This document shows positions 35,215-46,437 of a stretch of DNA of 64,000 bases, one piece after another. The stretch's first letter is position 1; every line of letters starts with the position of its first letter. The translations under genes and the position numbers were made by a program. The stretch covers positions 1-64,000 of the forward strand of contig NZ_JAQRFI010000013.1 in NCBI RefSeq assembly GCF_028598805.1. Direction: 5' to 3'. The notes below the pieces were generated by a model. The model had not been told where the DNA came from and did not search any database. It saw nothing but the letters and a program-made list of their open reading frames with translations. The stretch is from Xenorhabdus yunnanensis. Lineage in GTDB: Bacteria > Pseudomonadota > Gammaproteobacteria > Enterobacterales > Enterobacteriaceae.

Positions 35215-35341
35215 TATACCCAATGGATTTTAAGGTGCATCGCGGCGGCAAGGGAACGAATCCCCGGGAGCATAGATAACTATGTGACCGGGGTGAGTGA
35301 GCGCAGCCAACAAAGAGGCAACTTGAAAGACGACGGGTATA
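35215..35341. repeat. ERIC element (127 bp), opposite orientation
   Basis: It starts TATACCCAATGG and ends CGACGGGTATA, the reverse orientation of the copy at 3133-3259, and has the same length. The segment GACCGGGGTGAGTGAGCG resembles the ERIC2 primer site. It stands between the vap pair and the ogr gene, and 35342-35513 is otherwise empty spacer. Confidence 0.85.
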
Positions 35342-35513
35342 TTCTAAATAAGCTACCAAAAGCGATAGCTTATATCCGATATAATTCAAGATGAATGATA
35401 TAGGCCTATTTCGTTTTAAAAGTATAGTACCAATCTTAAATTTTTCAACAAAAAACAAACATTAATTTTACAAGTAAATTCTATGAATAATGAAAAGTTC
35501 GAAAGTAGCTTCA

Positions 35514-35792
35514 TTAAGCAACAGAATCAGCTTTCAATAAGGCCAATGCCTCCTGACGTTGTTGCGGATTGAGGTTATTCACCATAGTCCGCAGCAATTT
35601 ATCGCCATTTTTGGCACTGGGGCTTAATGTGTGTGAAAAAGTCAAATTCATGACAAATCGGTAACCACATTCAATATCAGCGCACGCACAGTAAAGATCG
35701 GCAATTTCATGGTGCTTCCGATTGGTTTTACTAATGACCGCTTTAGCGCCACATTCAGGGCAAAAAATTTTTAATACGCGCATCCTACTCAT
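35514..35792 (-). CDS. ogr: Ogr/Delta late-gene activator, zinc finger
   Basis: Starting at ATG 35792 (or 35783), the protein of about 90 residues has the Ogr/Delta pattern: VLKIFCPECGAKAVISKTNR, then DLYCACADIECGYRFV (C-X2-C and C-X4-C zinc set), FSHTLSPS and a helical tail. These proteins activate P2-family late promoters through the RNA polymerase alpha subunit. It lies on the same strand as the tail genes but upstream of the vap pair, with no immunity or early gene beside it. I looked for the TGT-N12-ACA binding pattern ahead of the tail operon and did not see it. Confidence 0.85.
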   Translation of the reverse strand: MSRMRVLKIFCPECGAKAVISKTNRKHHEIADLYCACADIECGYRFVMNLTFSHTLSPSAKNGDKLLRTMVNNLNPQQRQEALALLKADSVA

Positions 35793-36174
35793 TCCCAATA
35801 GATTTATATTTTGGAGATTTTGACTTTTTGCGTATTTTACCCCTGAATTCATTTAATCTTTCTTAATATGGAATGTAATGTCGCTGATACATCAGGCTTC
35901 TTTCTACTCCAACTACAAAAAAAAATTCTAATGGGAATTGTTTCGTATATGCCCTTTTTCCATAAATCTTTTCATTCATGAGTATCAGTTTTTCTCGTTG
36001 TATCTCTTTGTGAGAAAAGACTATAGTCCGCACCACTCAAGGTTATTGAGTGAATTACTGCTTAAATCACCAAGATATATTCCAGTCCTTGGCATATATC
36101 GTGGCTGCCATTCGGCAAAATCTTGATGAGAAGCAGCGCATTTCTGACTGATTTTTTATGTGGAGACGACAGTA
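35793..36174. other. Spacer between ogr and the MFS gene
   Basis: No gene is visible. A small inverted repeat CACTCAA/TTGAGTG (about 36038-36056) and a GGAG at 36162-36165 mark the approach to the MFS start. This is the right-hand edge of the tail island. Confidence 0.4.
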
Positions 36175-37344
36175 GTGAAACTGCTGCGCAAGAATGACAG
36201 TGCATTTGTACCTGTCGCCGGCTTGACTGTTTTTGCAATTGCTTCTGGTTACCTAATGAGCTTAATTCCTCTGTCGATGGCAAGTTTCAGCATTGATACA
36301 ATTTATGCCAGTTGGTTAGCCAGTGCTTATTATATCGGTCTATTAATAGGTTCAATGATGATTGAGCCTGTTATTGCCAAGATAGGTCACCGTCTTTCAT
36401 TTATTGTTTTTTTGTTGCTCTTATCAGCAACAGTAATTGTATTACCTTTTTTTCCAAATAAAGAAATCTGGTTAGTTGTTCGGTGTATTGCCGGCGTGGC
36501 CGTTGCTGGTGTTTTTGTCGTGGTCGAATCTTGGTTGTTAATTGGTGATAATCCCAAAGAACGCGCCAAACGCCTGAGCTTCTATATGACTTCCCTTTAC
36601 GGTGGAACAACTTTAGGGCAGTTATTGATTGGGTCTATCGGCACTCAGGGGATGATCCCCTTTATGGTGATTTCGGCGCTGCTGTTTGTCGCTATTTTGC
36701 CTCCATTATTCGTGCGTCATGGACAACCTCCCGCGCTCCATCACCAGAGTATATCGCTGAGAAAAATCACTGAATTCAGTAAGCCAGCGATCGTTGGCTG
36801 TATAACATCCGGCATTGTTATGGGCACTATCTATGGCTTGATGCCTTTATCGTTAAGCCAAAGTGATTTCAATGCCGATCAAGTCGGTGTATTGATGGCA
36901 TCCATTATTCTGGGCGGAATGGTCATACAGCCGATTATCAGTAAGCTGTCCGTCATCATGAGCAAAACTTTTCTATTGGCAATAGTGTCATTACTGGGTG
37001 TATTCGCTGTAGGAATAATGTATCTCTTTGAACATTATATTGTAATGATAGTGGCACTGGCACTTTTAGGTATGTCATCTTTTGCGCTGTATCCCATTGC
37101 AATTACTCTTGCTTGTGACAAGCTGGATTCGTCCTATATTGTAGCGGCAAGTCAGGTCATGTTATTAAGTTACAGTATTGGTTCCTCTATCGGGCCACTG
37201 GGAGCGGGGCATTTTATGCTACAGCACTACTTTCAAGCTCAGCATAATGGGCTGATGAGTTTCTTTTTCATTGTCTTATTGGTTACTGCAATTTATATGC
37301 TGCTGGCAAGCTTGGGCCGCAAAGAGCGTGTATTGGCAAGTTAG
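36175..37344 (+). CDS. MFS transporter, YcaD-like
   Basis: The 389-residue protein begins at GTG 36175, chosen for the GGAG nine bases upstream (another GTG lies at 36160). It has about twelve membrane helices. The loop between helices 2 and 3 (IGSMMIEPVIAKIGHRLSFI) corresponds to the MFS motif A region, and VVRCIAGVAVAGVFVVVESW is the helix-4 pattern of the YcaD subfamily. The substrate is not known. It is a monocistronic + strand gene with its own terminator, flanked by the tail island. Confidence 0.72.
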   Translation: MKLLRKNDSAFVPVAGLTVFAIASGYLMSLIPLSMASFSIDTIYASWLASAYYIGLLIGSMMIEPVIAKIGHRLSFIVFLLLLSATVIVLPFFPNKEIWLVVRCIAGVAVAGVFVVVESWLLIGDNPKERAKRLSFYMTSLYGGTTLGQLLIGSIGTQGMIPFMVISALLFVAILPPLFVRHGQPPALHHQSISLRKITEFSKPAIVGCITSGIVMGTIYGLMPLSLSQSDFNADQVGVLMASIILGGMVIQPIISKLSVIMSKTFLLAIVSLLGVFAVGIMYLFEHYIVMIVALALLGMSSFALYPIAITLACDKLDSSYIVAASQVMLLSYSIGSSIGPLGAGHFMLQHYFQAQHNGLMSFFFIVLLVTAIYMLLASLGRKERVLAS

Positions 37345-37369
37345 TTGCTAAATAATCTTAATTTGCATG

Positions 37370-37400
37370 AAAGCACCGCAACCTGTGGTGCTTTTTGCTT
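37370..37400 (+). terminator. Terminator after MFS gene
   Basis: AAAGCACC pairs with GGTGCTTT over a 9-base loop and is followed by TTGCTTTT. Confidence 0.75.
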
Positions 37401-37500
37401 TTATTCCACTAATCCACATGTAGATTCTTCCATACTGTTTTTTGTTTGTTTTAAGCTGGATTTCTTTCCCCTAAAAACCAAACAATGCAACCATATCAAT

Positions 37501-37515
37501 ATCATTGACAATGAT
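37501..37515. promoter_or_regulatory. 7-1-7 palindrome ahead of the GNAT gene
   Basis: ATCATTG A CAATGAT is a perfect inverted repeat about 105 bases before the GNAT start. It has the size of a repressor operator. It is not a good match to the Fur core read in the usual direction. Confidence 0.35.
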
Positions 37516-37619
37516 TGAACATATGCTCTCAAAGTTGCATTACATCATTTTTACTGTAAGATAGCCGCAAAAATGTCCAATCTGAAATTGAAAACGATAG
37601 AAAAATGGGGAGGTATTAA

Positions 37620-38054
37620 ATGCAAATACAGCAAGCCACCAAAACTGATTTTTCGACACTGATTCAGATTTGGGAAGCCTCGGTACTTGCAACTCATAAT
37701 TTCTTGCCCAAAGCCATGATTGAAGTTTTACGCCCGCAAATCCTTAACGATTATCTGCCTAATCTCACTGTTTATAAGGCTGTAGAGGGGCAAGATAATA
37801 TCGTGGGATTTATCAGTACTGATCAATATCGAGTAGAAATGTTGTTTATTGCACCACAAGCGCGGGGAACAGGGATCGGCAAGATGTTACTGAAATTTGC
37901 CATTAAAGAATTACAGATCAATGAATTGGATGTAAACGAACAAAATACACAAGGCGTCGGCTTCTACCAACATATGGGATTTCAGGTTTTTTCCCGCTCA
38001 GAGCTTGATGGACAAGGGAATCCATTTCCTTTATTACATATGAAGCTGGCCTGA
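37620..38054 (+). CDS. GNAT N-acetyltransferase, YjaB-like
   Basis: The 144-residue protein has the GNAT fold: EASVLATHNFLPKAMIE at the start (the W-E-x-S-V-x-A-T-H-x-F pattern of the YjaB group), FISTDQYRVEMLFIAPQARG, the acetyl-CoA loop RGTGIGKMLL and VNEQNTQGVGFYQHMGFQV. The substrate is unknown. It stands alone between two terminators. Confidence 0.8.
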   Translation: MQIQQATKTDFSTLIQIWEASVLATHNFLPKAMIEVLRPQILNDYLPNLTVYKAVEGQDNIVGFISTDQYRVEMLFIAPQARGTGIGKMLLKFAIKELQINELDVNEQNTQGVGFYQHMGFQVFSRSELDGQGNPFPLLHMKLA

Positions 38055-38106
38055 AATTCATTCAGCCAATATATCCTATTCCAGAAACACTTCAATCATC
38101 GTTGAA

Positions 38107-38141
38107 AGCCTCAGAATGACTTTCAACATTCTGCGGCTTTT
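38107..38141 (+). terminator. Terminator after the GNAT gene
   Basis: AGCCTCAGAATG pairs with CATTCTGCGGCT (one mismatch) over an 8-base loop and is followed by a T-run. The remaining DNA up to 38321 is AT-rich promoter-like spacer. Confidence 0.7.
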
Positions 38142-38321
38142 CAGGGAATGAATAACAAAACGATTCTGCCAAAATGACAACAAAATAAGATTCTTTAATA
38201 CAAAAAAATAAATAAATTTAAAGTAATGGAATATTTTGTAAACGACTGAGTGGAACTTGATAGTTAAATGATATAATGGCGTTTTTATAAGTATTTTTAT
38301 TTCTATTGAGTTTAAGCATTA

Positions 38322-39260
38322 ATGAATTATTTACAACAATCTACAGCTTCAGGTATGAAGCTGTTTACTGATCTTATTGGAAAACGTGTTACTCTAGGGG
38401 AGCACTGGCATTCTTCCAGCAATCGCACTAAATTTGCACTACGCAGTATCCTGACACCGGTTTCTACATTGAAATTGTTGAATGGCCTTGCCAGAACACC
38501 CCATTATTTGGATATTTTGAAAAAGCAGCCCAGTTTGCCTTGCAAATTACATCGCCCATACTTAAGTATTAATTTTAAGCGCAAACAAATTGTGAATGCT
38601 CTAAATGAACACTATCAACTATTATTCAAGCAATTAGAACCTGCCATTATTAGCAGAATTTTTGATATTCATGCTTATTTACTGGCAACCATTCAGGGTA
38701 AAAATGAAACATTTTTGATATATATTGACTCACTGGATAATCTGAATAAAGAAGGTGAACTCTCTTTATATATTACTACTGCAGAAAATGTCATTCTGGC
38801 TAAATGTGCATTTACTTTATTAACAATAGATGGCAAACAAACACTATTTATTGGTGTACTGCAAGGCCCGGCTAAAGGGGATAATTCTCTGGATATTATC
38901 CGCCACGCAACTAAAGAATGTTATGGACTTTTTCCCAAGCGCCTGTTAATTGAGGCTATTTGTCGTTTTTCCGAACATGTTAATTGTGAGCAAATCTTGG
39001 CAGTCAGTAACGAGACTCATATCTACCGTAGTATCCGTTATTGGCATAAAAAGAAGAAGCAAATGGTGGCGGATTATAATTCCTTCTGGGAATCCCTAAG
39101 TGGTATCAGAAAGGAAAATAATGACTTCCATTTGCCATTATTCATAGAAAGAAAATCTTTGGATGATATTCCCAGCAAAAAACGTGCTGAATATCGCCGT
39201 CGCTATCAATTACTGGATGATCTGGAAAACAGCATCAAGGAATCTCTTACAATAGTCTGA
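38322..39260 (+). CDS. VirK/YbjX family protein (DUF535)
   Basis: The 312-residue protein starts MNYLQQSTASGMKLFTDLIG. It contains the DUF535 pattern with LPCKLHRPYLSINFKRKQIV, then GELSLYITTAENVILAKCAF, FIGVLQGPAKGDNSLDIIRH and FPKRLLIEAICRFSEHVN. The family (VirK, YbjX, SomA) is linked in enterobacteria to PhoPQ-controlled resistance to antimicrobial peptides and to envelope maintenance. The precise activity is unknown. It stands alone with an AT-rich promoter region. Confidence 0.8.
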   Translation: MNYLQQSTASGMKLFTDLIGKRVTLGEHWHSSSNRTKFALRSILTPVSTLKLLNGLARTPHYLDILKKQPSLPCKLHRPYLSINFKRKQIVNALNEHYQLLFKQLEPAIISRIFDIHAYLLATIQGKNETFLIYIDSLDNLNKEGELSLYITTAENVILAKCAFTLLTIDGKQTLFIGVLQGPAKGDNSLDIIRHATKECYGLFPKRLLIEAICRFSEHVNCEQILAVSNETHIYRSIRYWHKKKKQMVADYNSFWESLSGIRKENNDFHLPLFIERKSLDDIPSKKRAEYRRRYQLLDDLENSIKESLTIV

Positions 39261-39292
39261 TTTCCTGTCAGAAAGGAATACCAATTGGTAAC

Positions 39293-39889
39293 TCAACGTG
39301 GCTTCGTCATTAACCATGTAAGATGGTTTTTAATGGCGGGCCATTCATTGAGAAGAATGCTATAAACGCAAGTATCTCGTAATGAACCATCTTTAGCTCG
39401 CAAGTGTTGACGCAAAATACCATCCAGTTTTGCCCCCAATCGCTCGATCGCCTTACGACTCTGGTGATTTAAAAAATGAGTGCGCAATTCCACCGCAACA
39501 CATTCCAGTTCCTCAAATGCATACTGCAACAATAAAAATTTTGCTTCTGTATTGATAGCAGTGCGTTGGACAGAACGCGCATACCATGTAGAACCTATTT
39601 CCAATCTGGGAATACTCTCAACAATATTTATGTATGCTGTCATACCCACTGCCATTCCTGTTGCATTATCAATAACAGTAAAAGGCAACATGCTGCCATC
39701 AGTATGCAGGTCTAAACGGCGCTCAACTTCCTCATGGATATTTGCAGGATCAGGTACATTGGTATACCACAGTTTATGCAACTGCCCATCCTCAATGGCG
39801 CGAACAAATTCATCATGTCTATCATGCGACAAAGGTACTAAAGTTACACTTTTTCCTGTCAACGTAACCCAATCTGTTATTTTTCTCAT
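39293..39889 (-). CDS. GNAT N-acetyltransferase, RimL-like
   Basis: The 198-residue protein has the RimJ/RimL pattern: LVPLSHDRHDEFVRAIEDGQ, MAVGMTAYINIVESIPRLEI, GSTWYARSVQRTAINTEAKF (acetyl-CoA region) and LNHQSRKAIERLGAKLDGIL. It differs from ribosomal RimJ/RimL and more likely acts on small molecules or peptides. It converges on the virK-like gene with a gap of 33 bases. Confidence 0.78.
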   Translation of the reverse strand: MRKITDWVTLTGKSVTLVPLSHDRHDEFVRAIEDGQLHKLWYTNVPDPANIHEEVERRLDLHTDGSMLPFTVIDNATGMAVGMTAYINIVESIPRLEIGSTWYARSVQRTAINTEAKFLLLQYAFEELECVAVELRTHFLNHQSRKAIERLGAKLDGILRQHLRAKDGSLRDTCVYSILLNEWPAIKNHLTWLMTKPR

Positions 39890-39912
39890 ACTTATTTACT
39901 CCATATTTATTT

Positions 39913-40150
39913 CTAATATGTTCTATTATTACAATACTTAATGCTAAATTTTTTATTTATATCACCATAGAATAGAGCATTTACAACATGCACAGCTAAA
40001 AGCATACAATAATCATAAATAAGAGGCATTTCTATTCTTAACAGATTTTCATTAAGGTGCCATTGATGCTCTATTTCATGATATTTGTCACAATCAATTA
40101 ACAAAGTGATTCCAATAATGCTGGAACTGTCTAAATTTAAACATCATCTC
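39913..40150 (-). pseudogene. Small frameshifted ORF, unknown
   Basis: On the - strand ATGATG after GGATGAG starts MMFKFRQFQHYWNHFVN and stops. Directly after, in another frame, comes CDKYHEIEHQWHLNENLLR, then IEMPLIYDYCMLLAVHVVN and ALFYGDINKKFSIKYCNNR. Together they look like one former gene of about 80 codons with a single shift near 40104. The family is unknown to me. The same gap carries the promoter region of fadH in the other direction. Confidence 0.35.
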
Positions 40151-40202
40151 ATCCGACCACTTGGCTATATAGCTCCATACAGAGAAAAATAATATTTCTT
40201 GA

Positions 40203-42251
<2,049 letters not shown>

Positions 42252-42285
42252 CAAGCCAGATCCGGATAAAAATCCAAAGAAAAAC

Positions 42286-42318
42286 GGTGATAATTCGTCG
42301 AGCAATTATCACCTTTTT
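42286..42318. terminator. Bidirectional terminator, fadH/sstT
   Basis: GGTGATAATT (42286-42295) pairs with AATTATCACC (42304-42313), with A4 before and T5 after, between two converging genes. Confidence 0.8.
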
Positions 42319-42333
42319 AATTACAGCAAATAA

Positions 42334-43578
42334 TTAACGCTGAGCTAATTGGTCAGTAGCCATGCGGGCATCTTCTGCCTGACAAGCCGCAGCAGTAAAT
42401 AGTACATCAGTGGATGAATTCAGGCCTGTTTCAGCAGAGTCCTGTAAAACACCAATGATAAATCCCACAGCTATAACCTGCATAGCGATTTCGTTGGAAA
42501 TACCAAACATGCTACATGCCAGTGGGATCAACAATAATGAACCACCCGCGACCCCAGACGATCCACATGCAGCGATGGCTGAAACTACGCTCAGCAATAT
42601 CGCTGTAGGAATATCCACAGACATGCCCATAGTGTTCACTGCCGCCAGTGTTAATACAGTAATGGTTACCGCAGCACCAGCCATATTGACAGTTGCACCC
42701 AACGGAATGGAAACAGAATAGGTATCTTCATCCAGATTCATGCGGCGGCACATTGACATATTCACGGGAATATTAGCGGCTGAGCTGCGGGTAAAGAATG
42801 CCGTTACACCACTTTCGCGTAAGCACTCAAAAACCAACGGGTAAGGATTACGACGGATTTTCCAGAAAACAATCAGTGGATTGACGATCAGAGCAACGAT
42901 AATCATACAGCCAATCAGGACGGTTAACAGGTGAACATAATCGAGCAAAGCTGTAAAACCAGTTGTCGCAATCGTTGAAGAAACCAACCCGAAAATGCCA
43001 ATAGGGGCCAGACGGATAACGACACGTACAATCTGTGTCACTGATTCTGACAAATCTTGAAGCAGTGCCTTTGTTGATTCTTTAGCATGGCGCAAAGCAA
43101 TGCCTAAACCAATTGCCCACACCAAAATTCCAACGTAATTCCCTTTCAATATCGCATCGATCGGATTGGCAACAATATTGATCAATACCCCTTTCAGTAC
43201 CTCTACAATATTTTCCGGTGGTGATACTTGAGCATCATTCATCACCAACGCCAACGTCGATGGGAACAGCATACTGCCAATTACGGCCACTACTGCTGCA
43301 AGGAATGTTCCGATAATGTACAAGAAGATGATCGGGCGAATATTGCTTTTCTGGCCTATCTTGTGGTTTGCAATCGAAGACATGACCAATATCCACACCA
43401 AAACAGGAGCCACCGCTTTCAAGGCTCCTATAAAAAGTGTTCCAAGCAGTTCAACCGATTCAGCCGCAGAAGGCGCTAACCATGCCAGTAATATCCCCAG
43501 TATTAATCCGAGCAGAATTTGTTTTACTAGGCTTCCTTGTGTAATGTACCACACAAAGCCTTTTTGTTGTTTTTCCAT
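42334..43578 (-). CDS. sstT: Sodium:serine/threonine symporter
   Basis: The 414-residue protein is an SstT member of the DAACS family. The N-terminus [20 protein letters not shown], the loop [20 protein letters not shown] with the serine-rich re-entrant motif, and [18 protein letters not shown] match E. coli SstT. It imports serine and threonine with sodium. It converges with fadH. Confidence 0.93.
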   Translation of the reverse strand: MEKQQKGFVWYITQGSLVKQILLGLILGILLAWLAPSAAESVELLGTLFIGALKAVAPVLVWILVMSSIANHKIGQKSNIRPIIFLYIIGTFLAAVVAVIGSMLFPSTLALVMNDAQVSPPENIVEVLKGVLINIVANPIDAILKGNYVGILVWAIGLGIALRHAKESTKALLQDLSESVTQIVRVVIRLAPIGIFGLVSSTIATTGFTALLDYVHLLTVLIGCMIIVALIVNPLIVFWKIRRNPYPLVFECLRESGVTAFFTRSSAANIPVNMSMCRRMNLDEDTYSVSIPLGATVNMAGAAVTITVLTLAAVNTMGMSVDIPTAILLSVVSAIAACGSSGVAGGSLLLIPLACSMFGISNEIAMQVIAVGFIIGVLQDSAETGLNSSTDVLFTAAACQAEDARMATDQLAQR

Positions 43579-44263
43579 AGTCTATCCATTTGATATTTTT
43601 GGCTCATTGAGCTTGATGTTTTTGTGTTTACTTTCCCAGTATAGGGAAATTAAGAGAACGCCAAAGCGTAATTCCTTGCAATATACAGACAACACAACGA
43701 TTGATAACAATTCAGTTACATTTGTGTGATCGAAACTGCAAATTTCTCATCGCAATACATTCATAACGTAATAAATGTGACAATAAAAAATAGAAAATTA
43801 ATCCATAAATTCAATATATTATAAAAAATCCATTTTCAGAAATAAACACAGATTATTTGTTTAATACGAATAGCATGGAGGGATTATTTTTCGTCAAATT
43901 TAGTCAATGAACAGGGGTGGATTAGCTGAAAAGATAGATAAATTTAATCCATTCGCATGATAAATTGCCATTAATGCTATTTTTGGGAAATTCATCAAAT
44001 GATTAATTAATTAATTGATATATCCGAATGAATTACTTTTACATTGAGTTAATGTTCAATTGCTCAACAAAATTTTCTGTCTCGCTACTGCTGATTTTGT
44101 TAAAGTGTCCCTGTCAATCTTTATGCCATCTTGAAGGGATTTCGAGAGCATTTTATGACAATGGAATTTAATGCTTTGTATTTCAAAGCAACCAATAGAA
44201 ATTCACCATAAATGCACCATAAAAGTAAGATGCAATCCTTAACCCGCGTTTTAGGAACATTTG
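43579..44263. other. Divergent promoter region sstT/yqjA
   Basis: This 685-base AT-rich spacer contains long A/T tracts, with no supported gene, RNA or clear operator. It serves two divergent genes. An AGGA at 44253 is the yqjA ribosome site. Confidence 0.5.
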
Positions 44264-44932
44264 ATGGAAATTGTAACAGACCTTATTTATGCACTTTGGC
44301 ACCAAGATTACGAAACACTAGCTAATCCATCATTAGTATGGGCGATCTACATCCTGTTATTTACTATCCTATTTCTGGAAAATGGAATATTACCTGCCGC
44401 ATTTTTACCCGGTGATAGTCTATTGATATTAGTTGGTGTCTTGATTGCAAAAGAAGCCATGAGCTTTCCTGAAACTTTAGTTATTCTTACCGCCGGAGCA
44501 AGCCTTGGCTGTTGGGTTGGATATCTTCAAGGAAAATGGCTTGGCAATTCGAAATTAGTTCAGAGCTGGTTGTCACACCTTCCCGCACATTACCACCAAC
44601 GTGCACATAACCTATTCCATCGTCATGGCTTATCCGCCTTACTGATAGGTCGTTTCATTGCTTTTGTCAGAACATTGCTACCAACACTGGCAGGCCTTGC
44701 CGGGCTAAAAAATGGACGTTTCCAAATATTCAATTGGCTTAGCGGATTCCTGTGGGTGATTATTCTAACAACACTGGGTTATGTTCTTGGTAAAAGCCCT
44801 CTGTTCCGCCAGTATGAAGAATATCTGATGAATTTTTTGGTTCTGTTACCACTGTGCTTACTGCTCATCGGCTTAATTGGCAGCCTGGTCGTCGTTTGGC
44901 GGAAAAAACGCGCTAATAATTCTTCCCTATAA
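44264..44932 (+). CDS. yqjA: DedA-family membrane protein YqjA
   Basis: The 222-residue protein starts at ATG 44264 (AGGA seven bases upstream; a TTG codon precedes it). ENGILPAAFLPGDSLLILVG and the loop FIAFVRTLLPTLAGLAGLKN are the DedA signatures with the conserved acidic residue and Arg. They match E. coli YqjA, a member of the family needed for envelope and pH homeostasis, thought to be a proton-linked lipid transporter. yqjB, which follows in E. coli, is not present here. Confidence 0.88.
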   Translation: MEIVTDLIYALWHQDYETLANPSLVWAIYILLFTILFLENGILPAAFLPGDSLLILVGVLIAKEAMSFPETLVILTAGASLGCWVGYLQGKWLGNSKLVQSWLSHLPAHYHQRAHNLFHRHGLSALLIGRFIAFVRTLLPTLAGLAGLKNGRFQIFNWLSGFLWVIILTTLGYVLGKSPLFRQYEEYLMNFLVLLPLCLLLIGLIGSLVVVWRKKRANNSSL

Positions 44933-45004
44933 CAATCGGCTGTAAAGTCATCTACTTTAAAACAATCTACTTTAAGCAATTGGCTTTATAACAATCCACT
45001 TTTT

Positions 45005-45036
45005 CCCTGTGATATGACCAAAAACATATCACAGGG
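45005..45036. promoter_or_regulatory. Perfect 12-bp hairpin CCCTGTGATATG/CATATCACAGGG
   Basis: The arms are 45005-45016 and 45025-45036 with an 8-base loop. No T-run follows on the + strand. It lies between yqjA and yqjD and may end yqjA transcripts. It also contains TGTGA/TCACA half-sites in a spacing too wide for a CRP site. Just upstream (44960-45000) are imperfect CAATCTACTTTAA repeats. Confidence 0.45.
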
Positions 45037-45214
45037 CATTACTCTCCCGGCCCATTTCACTTATCTATTAAGCGCTCCCTCTCGTCCACTTCAAACAGTT
45101 TTTTAGATTAATTCGTAGCATATTATGACAATTTTTCATCTATTCATGCTTTAAACTCCTTATAAAAGCGTCTATGGTAGAGATTCATCCACCGTATATT
45201 TTAGGAGATAAGTA

Positions 45215-45520
45215 ATGCCACAGAAAAGAAGCTCTGAAGATTTACGCGCTGAGTTACAATCCCTCGCGGATACTCTGGAAGAAGTCCTTAATGACTCTGG
45301 TGAAAAATCGAAGGCTGAACTGGAGAAATTACGCAGTAAAGCAGAAAAAATGCTGAAAGATGCACGTCATGCCCTCAATGATGCCAACGATAAACTAGTC
45401 GATCAAACGAAAGAAATTGCCGGTCATGCAGATAATTATGTCCGTGACAATCCGTGGACTGGTATCGGTATCGGTGCAGCAGTTGGCGTTGTATTGGGTG
45501 TTCTGCTTTCAAGGCGCTGA
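45215..45520 (+). CDS. yqjD: ElaB/YqjD family inner-membrane, ribosome-associated protein
   Basis: The 101-residue protein has a charged helical stretch (LADTLEEVLNDSGEKSKAEL, then KLRSKAEKMLKDARHALND) and a C-terminal membrane helix (WTGIGIGAAVGVVLGVLLSRR). This is the DUF883 layout of E. coli YqjD, ElaB and YgaM, which tether ribosomes to the membrane in stationary phase. It opens the yqjDEK operon behind AGGAGATA. Confidence 0.86.
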   Translation: MPQKRSSEDLRAELQSLADTLEEVLNDSGEKSKAELEKLRSKAEKMLKDARHALNDANDKLVDQTKEIAGHADNYVRDNPWTGIGIGAAVGVVLGVLLSRR

Positions 45521-45521
45521 A

Positions 45522-45923
45522 ATGACTCAATCCCCTCACTCGAAAGGCCCTGGAAAAGGGCTATTTGATACTGTACGACGAGTAGCAGCAATTGTCGTTC
45601 ATATGGTTGAAACCCGTATCAAACTCATCGCTGTCGAACTGGAGGAGGGAGCAGCAACGCTGATACATCTGCTTCTGCTGGTAGGGTTTACCTTAGTGTT
45701 CGCGGGCTTTGGCCTGATGTGCCTATTGGTGCTGATATTCTGGGCTATCGATCCAGACTACCGAATAACGGCAATGGTCATCACTGCCGGAACGCTACTG
45801 TTCCTCGCCGTATTTAGTGCAATATGGACGATAAAAAAAGCCCGAAAACTGACCTTTCTTAACGCAACCCGAGAACAGTTGAATGTTGACCGAAAAATGC
45901 TGGAGGGTGACCATCATGAATAA
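45522..45923 (+). CDS. yqjE: Membrane protein YqjE
   Basis: The 133-residue protein begins MTQSPHSKGPGKGLFDTVRR one base after the yqjD stop. It has an amphipathic start and two membrane helices (LLLLVGFTLVFAGFGLMCLL, MVITAGTLLFLAVFSAIW). It matches the phage holin-like YqjE family found next to yqjD. The function is unknown. It overlaps yqjK by 8 bases. Confidence 0.84.
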   Translation: MTQSPHSKGPGKGLFDTVRRVAAIVVHMVETRIKLIAVELEEGAATLIHLLLLVGFTLVFAGFGLMCLLVLIFWAIDPDYRITAMVITAGTLLFLAVFSAIWTIKKARKLTFLNATREQLNVDRKMLEGDHHE

Positions 45924-46206
45924 ATCGGGGTATCATCAGCGAAAATTGCGAAAACAGCAGCTGTTAAAAGAGATCCAGCAACAACGACAGTTACTCTCTG
46001 TTTATAGCCGGAGCTGGCTTGAAGCCACGCAAGCTTATGATAAAGGCTGGCAAACTTTGGCTGCTTTCAAGCCTTATTTCGCCATTGGCTCTGGTATTGC
46101 CCTGATTTATGGTCTGCGCCATCCCAAGAAATTTTATCGCTGGTCACGCCGTATGGTCAGCATCTTGGGGTTCATGAAAGCCATGCGAAATACATTATAC
46201 AAGTAA
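45916..46206 (+). CDS. yqjK: YqjK-like small protein
   Basis: The 96-residue protein starts at ATG 45916 inside the yqjE end. It is basic, with a coiled N-terminal part (KLRKQQLLKEIQQQRQLLSV) and a C-terminal membrane segment (FAIGSGIALIYGL). It is the third gene of the conserved yqjDEK unit. Function unknown. Confidence 0.8.
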   Translation: MNKSGYHQRKLRKQQLLKEIQQQRQLLSVYSRSWLEATQAYDKGWQTLAAFKPYFAIGSGIALIYGLRHPKKFYRWSRRMVSILGFMKAMRNTLYK

Positions 46207-46437
46207 GTCGCCACAATTCTGTTTCTTATTCAAATCCCCTTTTGTACTATGACTAATTTCTTCAAAAAAACTGCATGAAATTGTTAATATTCCTTACTAT
46301 CAACAAATAACACCTCTCTTTAGAATACCACCCATCAGCCAATGATTAACAAATTGTGCCATTTAGTTCATTTATTGGACAAAAAATCAAAATAAACAGC
46401 TTATTTATCGCTACCTGCGGTATTTTTGGAGACGTTC

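Noticed and set aside
37495-37520. Fur box ahead of the GNAT gene
   Set aside because: The palindrome has half-sites in the reverse sense to the Fur core and the gene has no iron link. Listed only as a generic palindrome.
43579-44263. Riboswitch or pH-responsive element near sstT/yqjA
   Set aside because: In E. coli such an element precedes alx, which is absent here. No comparable structure was seen.
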